DNA of 16,876 bases from Flammula alnicola (lineage: Eukaryota > Basidiomycota > Agaricomycetes > Agaricales > Strophariaceae). Positions 1 to 10,300 of this stretch are shown here, piece by piece. The stretch lies in NCBI GenBank assembly GCA_015499995.1, contig JADNRV010000701.1:1-16876 (forward strand), read 5' to 3'. Within the stretch, counting starts at the first letter, position 1. Each line of letters begins with the position of its first letter. Both the position numbers and the translations under genes were made by a program. A model generated the notes under the pieces. It was not told the origin of the DNA. It made no database searches and worked only from the letters and a program-made list of their open reading frames with translations.

Positions 1-948
1 ATAGTACGCGCAATCAGCAAATCCAGGCGGACATGACCTACAGGGCGTTAGAACTTCTAAGCCTGCCTCCAGACCAACCGGCATATTTGCTTGACATAGG
101 GTGCGGCTCCGGATTGTCGGGAGAAATTTTAGATGAAGAGGGCTACATCTGGGCTGGCATAGACATTGCTCCTAGTATGCTTGGTGCGTTGCAGATCAAT
201 GCACCATTGTTTTTGCCGGAAGACCAATCGATCTTTACCCGAAGAGGTTGCCCTTGAACGAGAAGTCGAAGGAGATCTTTTCCTTCAAGATATTGGCCAA
301 GGTTTCGGGTTTCGCCCTGGAAGTTTTGACGGGGTTATCAGGTTCGTCTTTGGCTTCTCTAATCAACTACTATGTGGTCTAAATTATCGCAGTATTTCTG
401 TCATCCAATGGCTACTAAATGCTGAAACCTCGCACCCCACATCCTCACCACCACACCGCCTACATCGATTTTTCACCACGCTGCACTCGGCCATGCGGAA
501 TCCATCCCGCGCCGTGTTACAATTTTACCCTTCAACCGATGACCAAATACAACTGATAACGTCAATAGCACAGAAAGCTGGCTTTGGCGGAGGTATTGTG
601 GTGGACTACCCTAATTCGAAAAAGGCCAAGAAGGTCTTCCTGTGCTTATTCGTGGGAGGTGGTGGAGCTCAGCAAGTTCCTCAAGGGTTGCAAGGAGAAG
701 AAGAAGACGATAGCAAGGCAAGGTTCGAGCGCCGAAGAGAACGAGAAAAGGCGAAAACGAAGAATGGAAAACGAAAGAGTGTGAAGGATAAAGATTGGAT
801 CTTGAAGAAGAAAGAGGTATCGCTCATTGATCTCAAAATGTTTACACTACACTGACACTTGCCATTACAGCTGTATCGGAAACGCGGCAAAGAAGGTGTG
901 CCCAACGACTCCAAGTTCACCGGGCGCAAAAGAAAGCCTATTTTCTGA
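1..948 (+). CDS. BUD23: 18S rRNA (guanine-N7)-methyltransferase, 3' part
   Basis: The 5' end is cut off by the window edge. Exons are 1-183, 245-341, 393-816 and 871-948; introns of 61, 51 and 54 nt keep one frame to the TGA at 946-948, leaving about 259 residues. Visible parts are the family start region ([17 protein letters not shown]), the SAM-binding glycine loop [12 protein letters not shown], the acidic GIDIAPSML strand, [14 protein letters not shown] after the second splice, and a Lys/Arg-rich C-terminal tail ending GRKRKPIF that probably acts as a nuclear or nucleolar signal. In the family, Bud23 with its Trm112 partner methylates a guanine of 18S rRNA and supports 40S subunit maturation in the nucleus. 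Roughly 20-30 N-terminal residues are missing. The assignment rests on both the methyltransferase core and the distinctive C-terminal tail. Confidence 0.95.
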
Positions 949-1043
949 CACTCGTGTTGTGTATTACGGAGCGGAATGCAATTATGTACATAGATGTTAT
1001 ATTAATGAAAAAGTGCAGGATAACGACAACTGTCATCTGAAAA

Positions 1044-2741
1044 TCATGTCCGTCTGGTGACAAAGAGGTCGCGACACTTCGCAACGGCGTCTTCTGCATC
1101 ATTACGAATAAAAAAGCCCTGCAGCGCAGCCATACTAACCCTTCGGCCATTTTCTATTTCTTCTTCGACAATGCTGCCCAGCTTCCTGGAAAGTTCCTCA
1201 ATTGCATCGTCCGTGATGGGTTTAGATATATCCCCTCCACCATAGAAGCGATTGAAGAGAATTGACGCTTGTTCAGGTGATGCATCGTCGATCTTTTCGA
1301 TGAGATCGACGCGACCAGGTCGAATCAAGGCAGGGTCGAGTCTTTCCACATGATTTGTTGTCATAAATATGATGCGTTCTTCTCCAGAAGCTACACCGTC
1401 TAATGCATTCAGGAATCCTGAGAAGGTTACAGAAGATTGATACCTGAAAGAACAGAAGTGTCCGGTCAGGACCGTACAGATTATGCGCTTTTAAGAGACC
1501 TACCCGTCTTCGCTTGTCTGCACCCGTTTGTTGAAGGCTGCGTCTATATCTTCAATCAATACAAAGCTTCGTTCTGGAGCATTTGACAAAAGGTGGAAGA
1601 GCTTGTCATCTGCGAGTCCTCGCTCAGAAAGATTCAGGACACAAATATCGTATGATAGAGATCCAGCAAGTGCCTGGATGAAAGATGTTTTTCCAGATCC
1701 GGGAGGTCCATGCAATAAATAACCACGACGGTAAGGTATACCTTCAAAGTTAGGTTAACATAGAGTTTCGACGGAAATGAATTACAAAACTCGAACCTCT
1801 GTCTGCATACCACTGTCGTCTATCCAAAAATGACTTGACATCGTTATCGATAGTTTCTGCGACCCCTGGCGCAAGGACAACGCTTTGTAGAGGACGTTTG
1901 AGGCGTGGTTGGCCAAATGGGCGCCATTCAATGCCCCAGGCGGTATGAATGACAAGTTTGCCCTCTTGACCACGCATTGCGAGATCGCGTGCTTCGCTGA
2001 GTAGCTCAGGGAAGAGCTTTCTGTCACGAGACAACGTGGTCAAGGTGACTGTCTCCCAAGGTGTACCGGACATGAGTTGCATGGACCGCGTTTCGCGCTC
2101 GCGTTTGACCTGCAAAACCTTATTATCGGGGATTTGCTAGGATACCAAGGAAACGCACCTGCATCCAAGCACCTTTATATTGAACGTAATGGGTGCCAGG
2201 GCCCGCAACCAATTTGAACAAAGCAGAAGAGCTTCCATTTTTACGCTGTTCCACCGTAGTCTCCACGCTAAGTTGATGACTACGAGTCCAGGGCGCAAGT
2301 CTTCTCGATTTCTGTGCCTGTGCGGCAGTTTGTTTTGACATCCACGCGAGGAACCATTCGTAAGCCCTGTCTTTGTTGTTGATTTCCAGCGTTACAAGCA
2401 TTCGCCGTCGCAAAGCTGTTGTCCCAATTACGACACCTTGCCGCATCGCCGTCAGACCAACACCTAACGCCTGCAAGGAATGAATTGCCAATCAAAATTA
2501 TCTCAGAATCCGGGCTAACCATAAGGCCGAATCCTGCTTGAAAGTATGGACTGCACTTGAGAAAGCTCAGATTCGAGACGTACGTCAACATGATAAGATA
2601 TACGCACTTGTCATTGAGAAAAGTTGATAAGAAAGATGGAGGAGTTGTGGTGGCTACATCTACCAATTGTCCAGGAGAGGAAGGCGCAACATTGGGATTG
2701 GGAAATTCACTCCCAACTGTAGGTGTGGGTGTGTCGGGCAT
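1044..2741 (-). CDS. BCS1: Mitochondrial AAA chaperone BCS1
   Basis: Six exons on the minus strand: 2608-2741, 2520-2550, 2159-2470, 1797-2109, 1504-1741 and 1044-1443. Introns are 49-60 nt and the phases close exactly to 475 residues, near the 456 of yeast Bcs1. The start is the ATG at 2741; the open frame reaches further upstream but without another ATG. Residues about 45-70 ([14 protein letters not shown] and following) form the single membrane segment, followed by the Arg-rich internal targeting region. The BCS1-specific domain follows, then the AAA module: [18 protein letters not shown] (Walker A, about 275-282), [11 protein letters not shown] (Walker B, about 323-333), MTTNH sensor and RPGRVD arginine finger. 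In the family, Bcs1 sits in the inner membrane and moves the folded Rieske Fe/S protein into complex III. The ORF is intact. Fungi carry BCS1-like paralogues, but the [19 protein letters not shown] segment and total length favour true BCS1. Confidence 0.95.
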
Positions 2742-3002
2742 CAACCTGACACCGAAACACCACAATTCACGCGTTCACGTCGCGACCGTCTAGAAAAGAA
2801 TTAACTTGTAAGGCGCGATGCTTTCGCGTCAGGAGTGTTCAAAGGGAGACTAGGAGGTCGAGGATTTCTTACCTCACGAAAATAATCTTCAATTTGTCCT
2901 CATTTGGTGAACGCGCCTGGTCGCCTGTTGTTTTCCGTCACAAATAAAGATCGACCCTGTCCTCAGTGGCACTTTCACCTCTTCTTTCCTTCCTCTCCCC
3001 AC
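2742..3002. promoter_or_regulatory. Shared divergent promoter region, BCS1 / J-domain gene
   Basis: These 261 bp separate two ATGs pointing away from each other, so both promoters must lie here or overlap the genes. The half next to the J-domain gene is pyrimidine-rich (CTCTTCTTTCCTTCCTCTCC just before the ATG), as is usual upstream of fungal start codons. One ACGCGT (the core of yeast MCB sites) lies at 2769-2774, with no evidence that it functions. I saw no clear TATA box or heat-shock element array. Confidence 0.5.
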
Positions 3003-4778
3003 ATGCGTCCCTCTGCAAAAATTACCGACGCGTTTTCCGTTCTAGGTCTTGGGGAGGTATGCATTTTTTGTCTTTTCCTCGCTCTCTCGTCTCAAACGCA
3101 TACTTATTACAGGGAGCATCTCTCGATGTCGTGAAAATGACATACAAGCAGGTCAACACCTTTTTGACGTAACTTTTCTGAAGCGGTGGTTCTCATGTCA
3201 TTCCCTTAGATTGCTCTGCGCACCCATCCAGACAAGAATCCCGAAAATCCTGATGCCACAGCAGAATTCCAACGTGTTAGCGAGGCATATCGCGTGCTTT
3301 TGAAACATTTGGATCAATCCTCGAAGCCATCAGCTAGGCCTCAAACTAGTCATCCCTTTTTTGGGTTCCACGACCATGGATATGATGACTACTCAGAGGA
3401 CGACTATGATTATGACGATTATGGTTACGATGAGGACGATTCAGAGTCTGATGATGATATTGCATTTTACTTGTAAGAAGGCGCTTTTGCTTTCATAATT
3501 ATGTATGGCTCACAAAGTTTTCAGGTGGCTTTTTGAGCAGATGATGGCGAGCCGAAGTGAATATGGCCGGCGTGAGCATCGTTAGTGAAAAGTCCAGATG
3601 TCAATTTTCTACACGTTACTAACTTTTGCCTAGGGTTCCGCCGCCAGGCTAAACACGAAACTCCAGAGGAATATCAAGAACGTCTGCGTCGTTCCCGCGA
3701 ACAGCAACTAGCTGCTCAGGAGCGTCGAAAGCAAGAGGCCGCTGCTCGCAAAGAAAGGGCAGCGCGGGAGAGGGAGCAAGGTTGGGGCGAGTTTGATCGT
3801 TGTTGCATACGCTTGCTCACACCTTCCATTAGAACGTCTGGAGGCTGAGCAACGCCAAAAGAGCAAGATCGAGGCAAAGAAGGCTCAAGCGGAAGCTGCA
3901 CGTAGGTCGTCAGAGGAAAGAGCCAAGGAAATTCAGCGAAAGGCCCAAGAAACCCGATCCTCTGTTTTCGCAGCTGCTCGAAGGGGTGAATCTGAAAAAG
4001 TCAAGAAAGGTGTTTGGGAGAATGCCGTCGATGCAGCTGGAGGGGAAATTAAGTCCGGATGTTCGACGTTCGTCAAAAATAAGCCTCAGGACCTCCAGGA
4101 AACGCTCCTTCACATCGCAACAAAGAATGGCGACCTCGATCTAGTCAAGTGGCTTGACTCCCATAGTGCGTATCTTTTATAATGATGCAATAATATATGC
4201 TGATCTTTTGCCTAGGTGCGGATCCTGAGGAAAGAAATTCGCAAGGTCTAACTGCCTTCCAATTGGCTTTGAAATCGGGTCAATTAGCGATTGTCAATCA
4301 CTTCCTCGAGACTTACCCTCCCCAGGAACACGATTCTAAAGCTATCTATGATTGCACAGAGTGCTCGAATTTAATTTCCTTGGCTTTGGAATCTCGTGAG
4401 CCAGAGCATGTCTGGTTAATACTTGACAAAAAGATGGCGACGCCTCAGGAGATCAGTCAGGCTTGGACTTGGGCGACATCGGATAAAGGTCTCCAGATTC
4501 TGAAAGATGCCCGACCTTCCCCTCACGACATAGAAAAAGCCGAAGACATCATCAAACTCCTGGCACGATACGGCGGGTTCTCTCCTACCACCCCTCAAGA
4601 AGGCGCCGAGTCAAACTCTGGTGGCGAATCGCCCAAGTCACATCAAGCTCCAACACCTTCCCAAGAGCCCCAGCCACGGAAGACAGTTCCAACCCATCCA
4701 AAACAGAACAATTATCGAGGACGCGGCCGTGGCAGGGGCCGTAGCCGAGGCGCCCACCTTGCACCCCCAGCTCATTGA
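3003..4778 (+). CDS. J-domain protein with ankyrin repeats and Arg/Gly-rich tail
   Basis: Seven exons: 3003-3056, 3113-3151, 3210-3472, 3525-3571, 3634-3780, 3833-4165 and 4216-4778. Introns are 50-62 nt and the sum gives exactly 481 residues. Residues about 8-66 are a J domain with the HPD motif at 37-39 (IALRTHPDKNP), assembled only after two splices. Next come an acidic Tyr/Asp tract (about 88-115), a charged predicted coiled coil rich in Glu, Arg, Lys and Ala (about 138-221), an ankyrin region (about 225-325; ETLLHIATKNGDLDLVKWL and GLTAFQLALKSGQLAIVNHF), and a C-terminal RGRGRGRGRSRG tail. The HPD motif implies stimulation of an Hsp70. The coiled coil, ankyrin and RG parts suggest protein or RNA/ribosome contacts (inference; the charged helix is loosely reminiscent of zuotin, but zuotin lacks ankyrin repeats). 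No organelle signal is evident. I know no gene name for this architecture. Confidence 0.88.
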
Positions 4779-5407
4779 TCTCATTGGCATTACCCTGTTT
4801 CCATACCTTTTTCTCTTGTTGTCCTACATATCATTGTCATCAACTCGTCTATATGCACTACCCAGCTCCCACATTCATCATCAAAGTAATCTTTTTCGCT
4901 GCACACATCGTTTCCCGCATTGTTCCATACATATCCTTCATTACCATTGGGTCATCGCTTTCCAACTGCACATACTGACCGTTATCCGCATTTAATTGCA
5001 CATAATCTGGCGGTCCTCAGGACTGGTGTTTCTTCTGTTTAATGTTAGCCTACTCGGTCGTCTTAAGCCTGTAACATACTTCTATGCTCCCTTGGTGCGA
5101 GGTTTAGTTAATAATTATTCGATCGAGCTCTTTTGACGAGCAGTTATTCCGTATACTATAATATGATATATGCTACCCGTGAAATTCGACATCTAGATTT
5201 ATTACAGTTCAAACTTGGTTCAGACTGTATACAAGACACTTAGAACGAGTTCAAAAGCTGAAGCTTGATCCGGGCCGCACTACCCAAATATTTAGTTGTC
5301 ACACTTGTGTCACACCGAAGGCCAACACAAACAAATAACTTAGTTCCCCACGTCTTTGACGCTCATTGACTTGTTCACCATCGAGCAACATATCCTTAAT
5401 CTTCAAA
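4779..5407. other. Intergenic: 3' UTR of J-domain gene and LUC7 promoter
   Basis: This 629 bp stretch has no supportable gene. The first half is T/C-rich and probably holds the 3' UTR. Around 5150-5175 is an AT-rich patch (TACTATAATATGATATATG) that could serve as a TATA-like element, though it is about 240 bp from the LUC7 ATG. Short open frames here are in low-complexity sequence and resemble nothing I recognise. Confidence 0.5.
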
Positions 5408-6762
5408 ATGGGCCGCTTAGCAGAGATGCAGCGTAAGCTGCTAGAGGTATGTGTTCATTCATCTTTCAGTTTCATTTCTCTCTAACAAACATGACCAGCA
5501 AATGATGGGTCCCGAAGCCATGGGTGTCGCCAATGCCAATCTTGTATGGTCCGATGAAAAGGTTTGCAGGAACTTCTTGTGCGGCACATGCCCCCACGCA
5601 CTCTTTACAAATACGGTCAGCTATACTCCCTGCACATTGGAAATCGAGACTTTACTGACTTTCAACCAGAAAATGGACCTCGGCGCCTGTCCAAAATCGC
5701 ATACAGAGCGTCTTAAAACCGAATACCTTGCGGCTAAAGAGGCAAACCCTAACGACCCAATCTTCAATCGGTTTCAAATGGAATATGAATCCAACATATT
5801 TGCGTTCGTGGACGAGTGTGATCGGAGGATTCGTGCAGCCCATCGCCGGTTAGAGAAGACGCCAGAAGAGAATGCGAAAACAACGAATTTGGTGTGTGCT
5901 CTTTGTTACATGTTTCAATTGGCCGCGGACTGATGCATTCGCTTGATAGATGCGAGAAATTGCTGAAATTGAGCTTGCCATTCAAGGAGGGACGGAGAAG
6001 ATAGAAACTCTAGGTGGGAAACTTCACAGTTATTCTTCTTTGCGTGTTCGCTTACAAAGGGTTCATTGTAGGTGAACAAGGCAAGGTGGACGAGTCAATG
6101 CGTGAAATGGCTGCAATTGAAGCTTTGAAGAGCGAAAAGGCTGACAAGGAGGTGTGTTTTTGTCCCTTTGTGTGTGAGGATCATCTGACACCAGAAATTC
6201 CTGTAGCGTGAATTGCAACAATTGACGGATACCTCGGGTGCCTCGGGCCACCAAAAGCTACGTGTCTGCGATGTGTGCGGTGCCTACCTCTCCGTTCTCG
6301 ACTCGGACCGTCGTCTCGCGGATCATTTTGGCGGTAAAGTATGTTTTTAAAAGGCTTTAGCGGCATTTTCCATGCAACTTTATATTATTGAGTACGATTG
6401 CTGACATGAATCGCGACTTAGATGCATTTGGGATATCACGAGCTACGCAACATGCTCTCAAAGTTTAAGGAGGAACGCGAAAAGCGCAAAATGGGGCCAC
6501 CGAGCTCGACGCCGTCTGGCGCAACACCGTCGTCAGGGCCTCCACGGTCTGGCAGCGACTACCGTTCATCGCGTGGGGGTGAGGAATATCGTGACCGCGG
6601 TGATCGAGAACGTGGTTACGAGCGGGGTCATCACGGTACGAGTTAGTGTTTTTGGCATCGTGTATTCCTTGTTCTTGCGCTGATCCGTTTCATAACCTTT
6701 ACAGCGACGGTAGACGAAGGGAGCGAGAGCGGTCAAGAAGTCCTGGAAGGCGGAGGTTTTGA
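5408..6762 (+). CDS. LUC7: U1 snRNP-associated splicing factor LUC7
   Basis: Exons are 5408-5446, 5499-5615, 5670-5891, 5950-6013, 6072-6151, 6207-6338, 6422-6635 and a last exon from 6705. The start ATG has A at -3 and G at +4 and opens with the family helix MGRLAEMQRKLLEQMMGPEA. A CCCH zinc finger follows (Cys36, Cys41/Cys44, Cys59, His63), then a long helix, then a C2H2 finger (Cys195, Cys198, His214, His220; VCDVCGAYLSVLDSDRRLAD), then a Gly/Ser/Arg tail. In the family Luc7 binds the U1 snRNP and helps choose weak 5' splice sites, in the nucleus. The last splice is out of phase: as written it leads to a stop at 6814, while the frame one base over encodes a typical RS tail (RRRERERSRSPGRRRF) ending at 6762. 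I take 6762 as the likely end and assume one G is missing at the donor near 6635. Confidence 0.93.
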
Positions 6763-6930
6763 ACACGCTGGCAAGATCGATGGAGGCTGTATAGTACATC
6801 TGAGACAATATTGATATGTTTCTTACTAAAGCTGGCGGTGTCGATTAGGATTTAGTGTGTTCCCCATCCGTGCCCATTGGGCTTGAACTTGCATTGGCAG
6901 GTGACAGGGGCTACTCAGATGAGCTATATC

Positions 6931-6945
6931 ATATGATATGATATG
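6931..6945. repeat. ATATG x3 microsatellite
   Basis: Three perfect tandem copies of the pentamer ATATG, preceded by a similar TATATC. It lies between LUC7 and the next gene, probably just past the LUC7 3' UTR. No function is suggested. Confidence 0.85.
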
Positions 6946-7227
6946 ACCCGATCCAATACTTGAGAATTATCGATTCATCGATGTGTGCTAGTGTCCCTGC
7001 GCGTGACATCTGTGACGACATGGGATGTTAACGGAGCTTGGATCTGTAAATCTGGATGACATTTCCACCATAGTCCCGGTCTTTCTTTCAGCGACCTTTC
7101 CTCTCCCCGCCACCAGTCTCTACCCTCCCAGGTCTACTAATCTTATCAGTTCTTCACGGTATTGAGCACCTGAGTTCTTCCGTGCACCCCTTTGCTCGTC
7201 GCAGACAACGGCATTGAGGGCTGCATC

Positions 7228-7233
7228 CACGTG
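7228..7233. promoter_or_regulatory. Possible E-box (CACGTG)
   Basis: A palindromic CACGTG lies about 100 bp upstream of the ATG of the Pro-rich gene, inside a small inverted repeat (CTGCA at 7221 and TGCAG at 7232, 6 bp apart). In fungi such hexamers bind bHLH factors, but one copy can occur by chance. Confidence 0.25.
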
Positions 7234-7331
7234 CAGACGAAACCGATCGCACCTGATCTTGCGTTATATTTCTATTTAACCAGCAGGCATTTTGAGTAAC
7301 AGCAGCAGCAGTCTGTTCTGTTGCTTCTCGA

Positions 7332-10300
7332 ATGCATATTATGGATCCTTACGACCAGGAGCCTCTCGCGCCAGGTCTTGGGGCAATGGACACTACTCCC
7401 CTCCCCGCAGAGATCGTCCCCTCTTTCATACCCCAAAATATGTCCCATTCCAACCCGCTCCTCCCACAAGAGCCCGGGATCGTATTTTTGCCCGACCAAG
7501 CTCTTCCCGAGTTTCAAGCTAACACAGCGACCGCTTCGATCCATGTGCCAATGTCTGAAATCTCAATGCCAGTTTTCCTCAACGCTCCTATGGAAGCTAT
7601 GGATCCGCCCCAAATCCTTCCATCTTCAAGCTTTATGCCTGAACTAAGAACGGTTGTCGACCCCTTTGCGCTTGGTCCAGCGCCTGAGAAACTGGACCTA
7701 TCGCCAGCCGCGCGAACTCACTCGCTTTCGCCTCCTCAGTCCCAAGTTCCTTCACCTGGAATACACGGATCATCATCTTCGTACGGTGCAGGTGTAACAT
7801 CCTCTCTTGAATCTGCTCTTGACTCTAACGTTGTCCCTGGGACCCGCAGTCGCGCGAATACCTCTATATCGCCTTCGTCCATTCCTTCTCCCTTTTCTTC
7901 CTTATCACCTCCGGGTGCAGCCGTGGAATATCCACCTTCCTTAGGAAGCAGCAGCATGTTGGAAGAATCCGTCTCACAGCAGCAACCCCATACATTAATC
8001 GGGAAGATGCTCAAAGAGTAAGTTGTATTGTCCATTTTAGTTTGACCCTTTTATTAACCAGAATTTAGCATTGCGATAACCGCAATCGACGCTGGCGATG
8101 CTTTTGAAAATTGCCATGGTGCTGAACAGACCACCAAGGTTGGCGAACTCAGAGATCGCATAGTGCAGGTATTGGATATGCTGTCATTTATGTCATTGGA
8201 CAACGACGCGCCTCCCATGCCTCCCATCCATCCTGCGATTCTTGCCATCGTTCCGGAGCAACCTATTCCACTTTTGCCTCCGACTGTTCCTACAATGGAG
8301 CCCCCTCCCATCACTGATTCGCTGCATGTATCAGTTTCCGACCAATCTCGGAAGCGTTGTGCGTCGGCTCTCGATGAACATCGTAGTGTAAAAGCTTTGA
8401 AAAGAGAGCCTCAAGACGATGCGCCTTTGAGCTTGAGTATTCAAGACGCGCCCATTGCCCCCACCGCTATGATTTATGTTGGTGTTCCTCCTCCACCAGT
8501 TGCCCCATACCCAGTTATGGCACCCACACCGGCAGTCGCGCCTCCATCACAGCCTCCATCACGTCCTCCTACGCCACCTTCCGCTTTCGCAGCCAATAAT
8601 TCATTTGGTGTGATTAAACAGCAAACCCCTGTCGCTCCAGCTTTTCCTACATTCGCACCTGCGGTATCTGCTCCTCTCCTTCCTCACTCTTCTGCTTCTA
8701 TGCCACTACCTGCAGCACCTGCAGCACCACCCACCTTCCATCATTCACCTTGGTCAGATCCAGGTCCTATTCTGCCTGCAACTAGGCATCATCATTCTTT
8801 ATCGGCTGGCTCGATCAACGGGCCTCTCAATATCCTTCCAACAAGCTCAAGCACTTCAGCCTTTCCTCCTCCAGTTATGCAGAACACTTTAGCTCAACCC
8901 CCTCATTCGGTTCCTTCAAATGTCACACCTTTGACGATCAGTCATCCTATTGGGAGAATGTCGCGTTCCGGTTCGATCAGCGGCATCAATTTCAGGAATT
9001 CCTATGCTACATTCCCATTCATGGATCCTTACTCTGAACCGGCCACTGCCTCCTGGCATGCTGCGAAAACGTCAAATTCTACTACACGTGCTGGCCAATC
9101 GAGTTGGCGCATGGATTCGGAACCTGTCCATCATTCCAGGAAATTTTCCATCGCCGGACACTCCAGTGCACCTAGCACGACGCCAGAACTCGCCGAGTGA
9201 TGATTCGGACGAGGACGACGACTCCGATTCGGATGATAGCGTTTCTGGAAAAACAGTCATACATCACGTGAGAAGTTTCTTTTAATACTTCTGACACTAG
9301 TACTCACCGACAATCTTTTTAAGTCTTCGGATCGGCATTCAACGGCCGGGGAGTCGCTGGCGGACATGCCCAGCGATATGGACAAGATATTTTTCGGGTT
9401 TTTGAACAAGTTGTGCTCGAGCTGTGAGTCTCTTCTTTTCCATCGCAGGTTGGAGATAATAATATAAACTGACCACTGGGATTCGGTATCAGTGGATGCC
9501 GTCGATCCGAGTGGAGAACAAATCCACCAGACACTTATGGCAAAGAAGATGCAACGTCTTGACGAATCACCGGATTTCCGCCCTTTCAGTTCCGCATTCA
9601 AGCATTCACGAATTCATTCGTAGAGGAAGTAAGCGTTTTTAGTTTACGTGTGGGATTGATTCCCATCTCTGACATCATACTTTTGTTTCTCCTGTCGGTG
9701 TAGCTTGCGAGACATGGATATCCTGAGGAAAAACTACCAGTAAAAAAGGTGAGGGTTTATGTTAAACGGTACGATAATCCTCCATACAAACGCGGTTACA
9801 ATTTGATCCCTAAGGTCAGGCATTACCTTTGGCATCAACAATACATCCTTCGCTTCAACGAGGAAGGGAAGAAGCTAAATCCAAAGGCATCACACCTGGA
9901 ACGTCGAGGCCAGGAAGGCAGGCGAAGGACAGTGGGAGTTCAGGCCATTCCGACCCCAAATTAGCTGGCACTCCGCCTAGCGTAGCGTACCGTGGACTGC
10001 GCTGGTCTTGGAAACCCCACGTGTGGCACCCTCAGTGCGCGCTGCACAAGTTTCCCGTTGCATTCAGTTCTCCGAGCCTGCCTTTGTGGCTCTCATGGAA
10101 GAACGGCGAATTGTCTGGCGTACCCCCGCCTGAGGCAGAAAGTTGCCAAATCACTGCTATTGCCAAGGTGAAAATCATCCGCAATACTTTTATTTTTATT
10201 TCTTGGCTAATTCGAGCGCAAAACAAAAAAAATTCCTTGTCTTTAGTTTTCTTTCCATAACCAAGATGATCAGGTGGAGCATACCTTCAATATCACAGTA

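Larger units (their letters stand above)
6763..7331. other. Intergenic: LUC7 3' UTR and promoter of the Pro-rich gene
   Basis: About 570 bp with no supportable gene. It contains a short ATATG repeat at 6931-6945, a pyrimidine-rich stretch at 7080-7140, an E-box-like CACGTG at 7228-7233, and a weak TATA-like GTTATATTTC at about 7263-7272, roughly 65 bp upstream of the next ATG. The order fits a 3' UTR followed by a fungal promoter. Confidence 0.5.

Noticed and set aside
2742..2765. Upstream extension of BCS1 (starting before MPDTPTP)
   Set aside because: The first possible codon upstream is TTG, not ATG. The ATG at 2741 is the first proper start.
4779..5407. Possible small genes in the J-domain/LUC7 gap
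   Set aside because: Short frames in C/T-rich sequence with Ser/His/Leu-biased translations and no motif; consistent with UTR and promoter.
7736..8035. Minus-strand open frames opposite the Pro/Ser-rich exons
   Set aside because: They are antisense shadows of a biased-composition exon, with Gly/Glu-rich sequence and no recognisable family.
9088..9139. A 52 nt intron (GTGCTG...TTCCAG) that would restore frame before the acidic run
   Set aside because: Phase works, but the sequence it would remove reads like coding sequence (AGQSSWRMDSEPVHHSRK), so a slip near 9183 is preferred. Not excluded.
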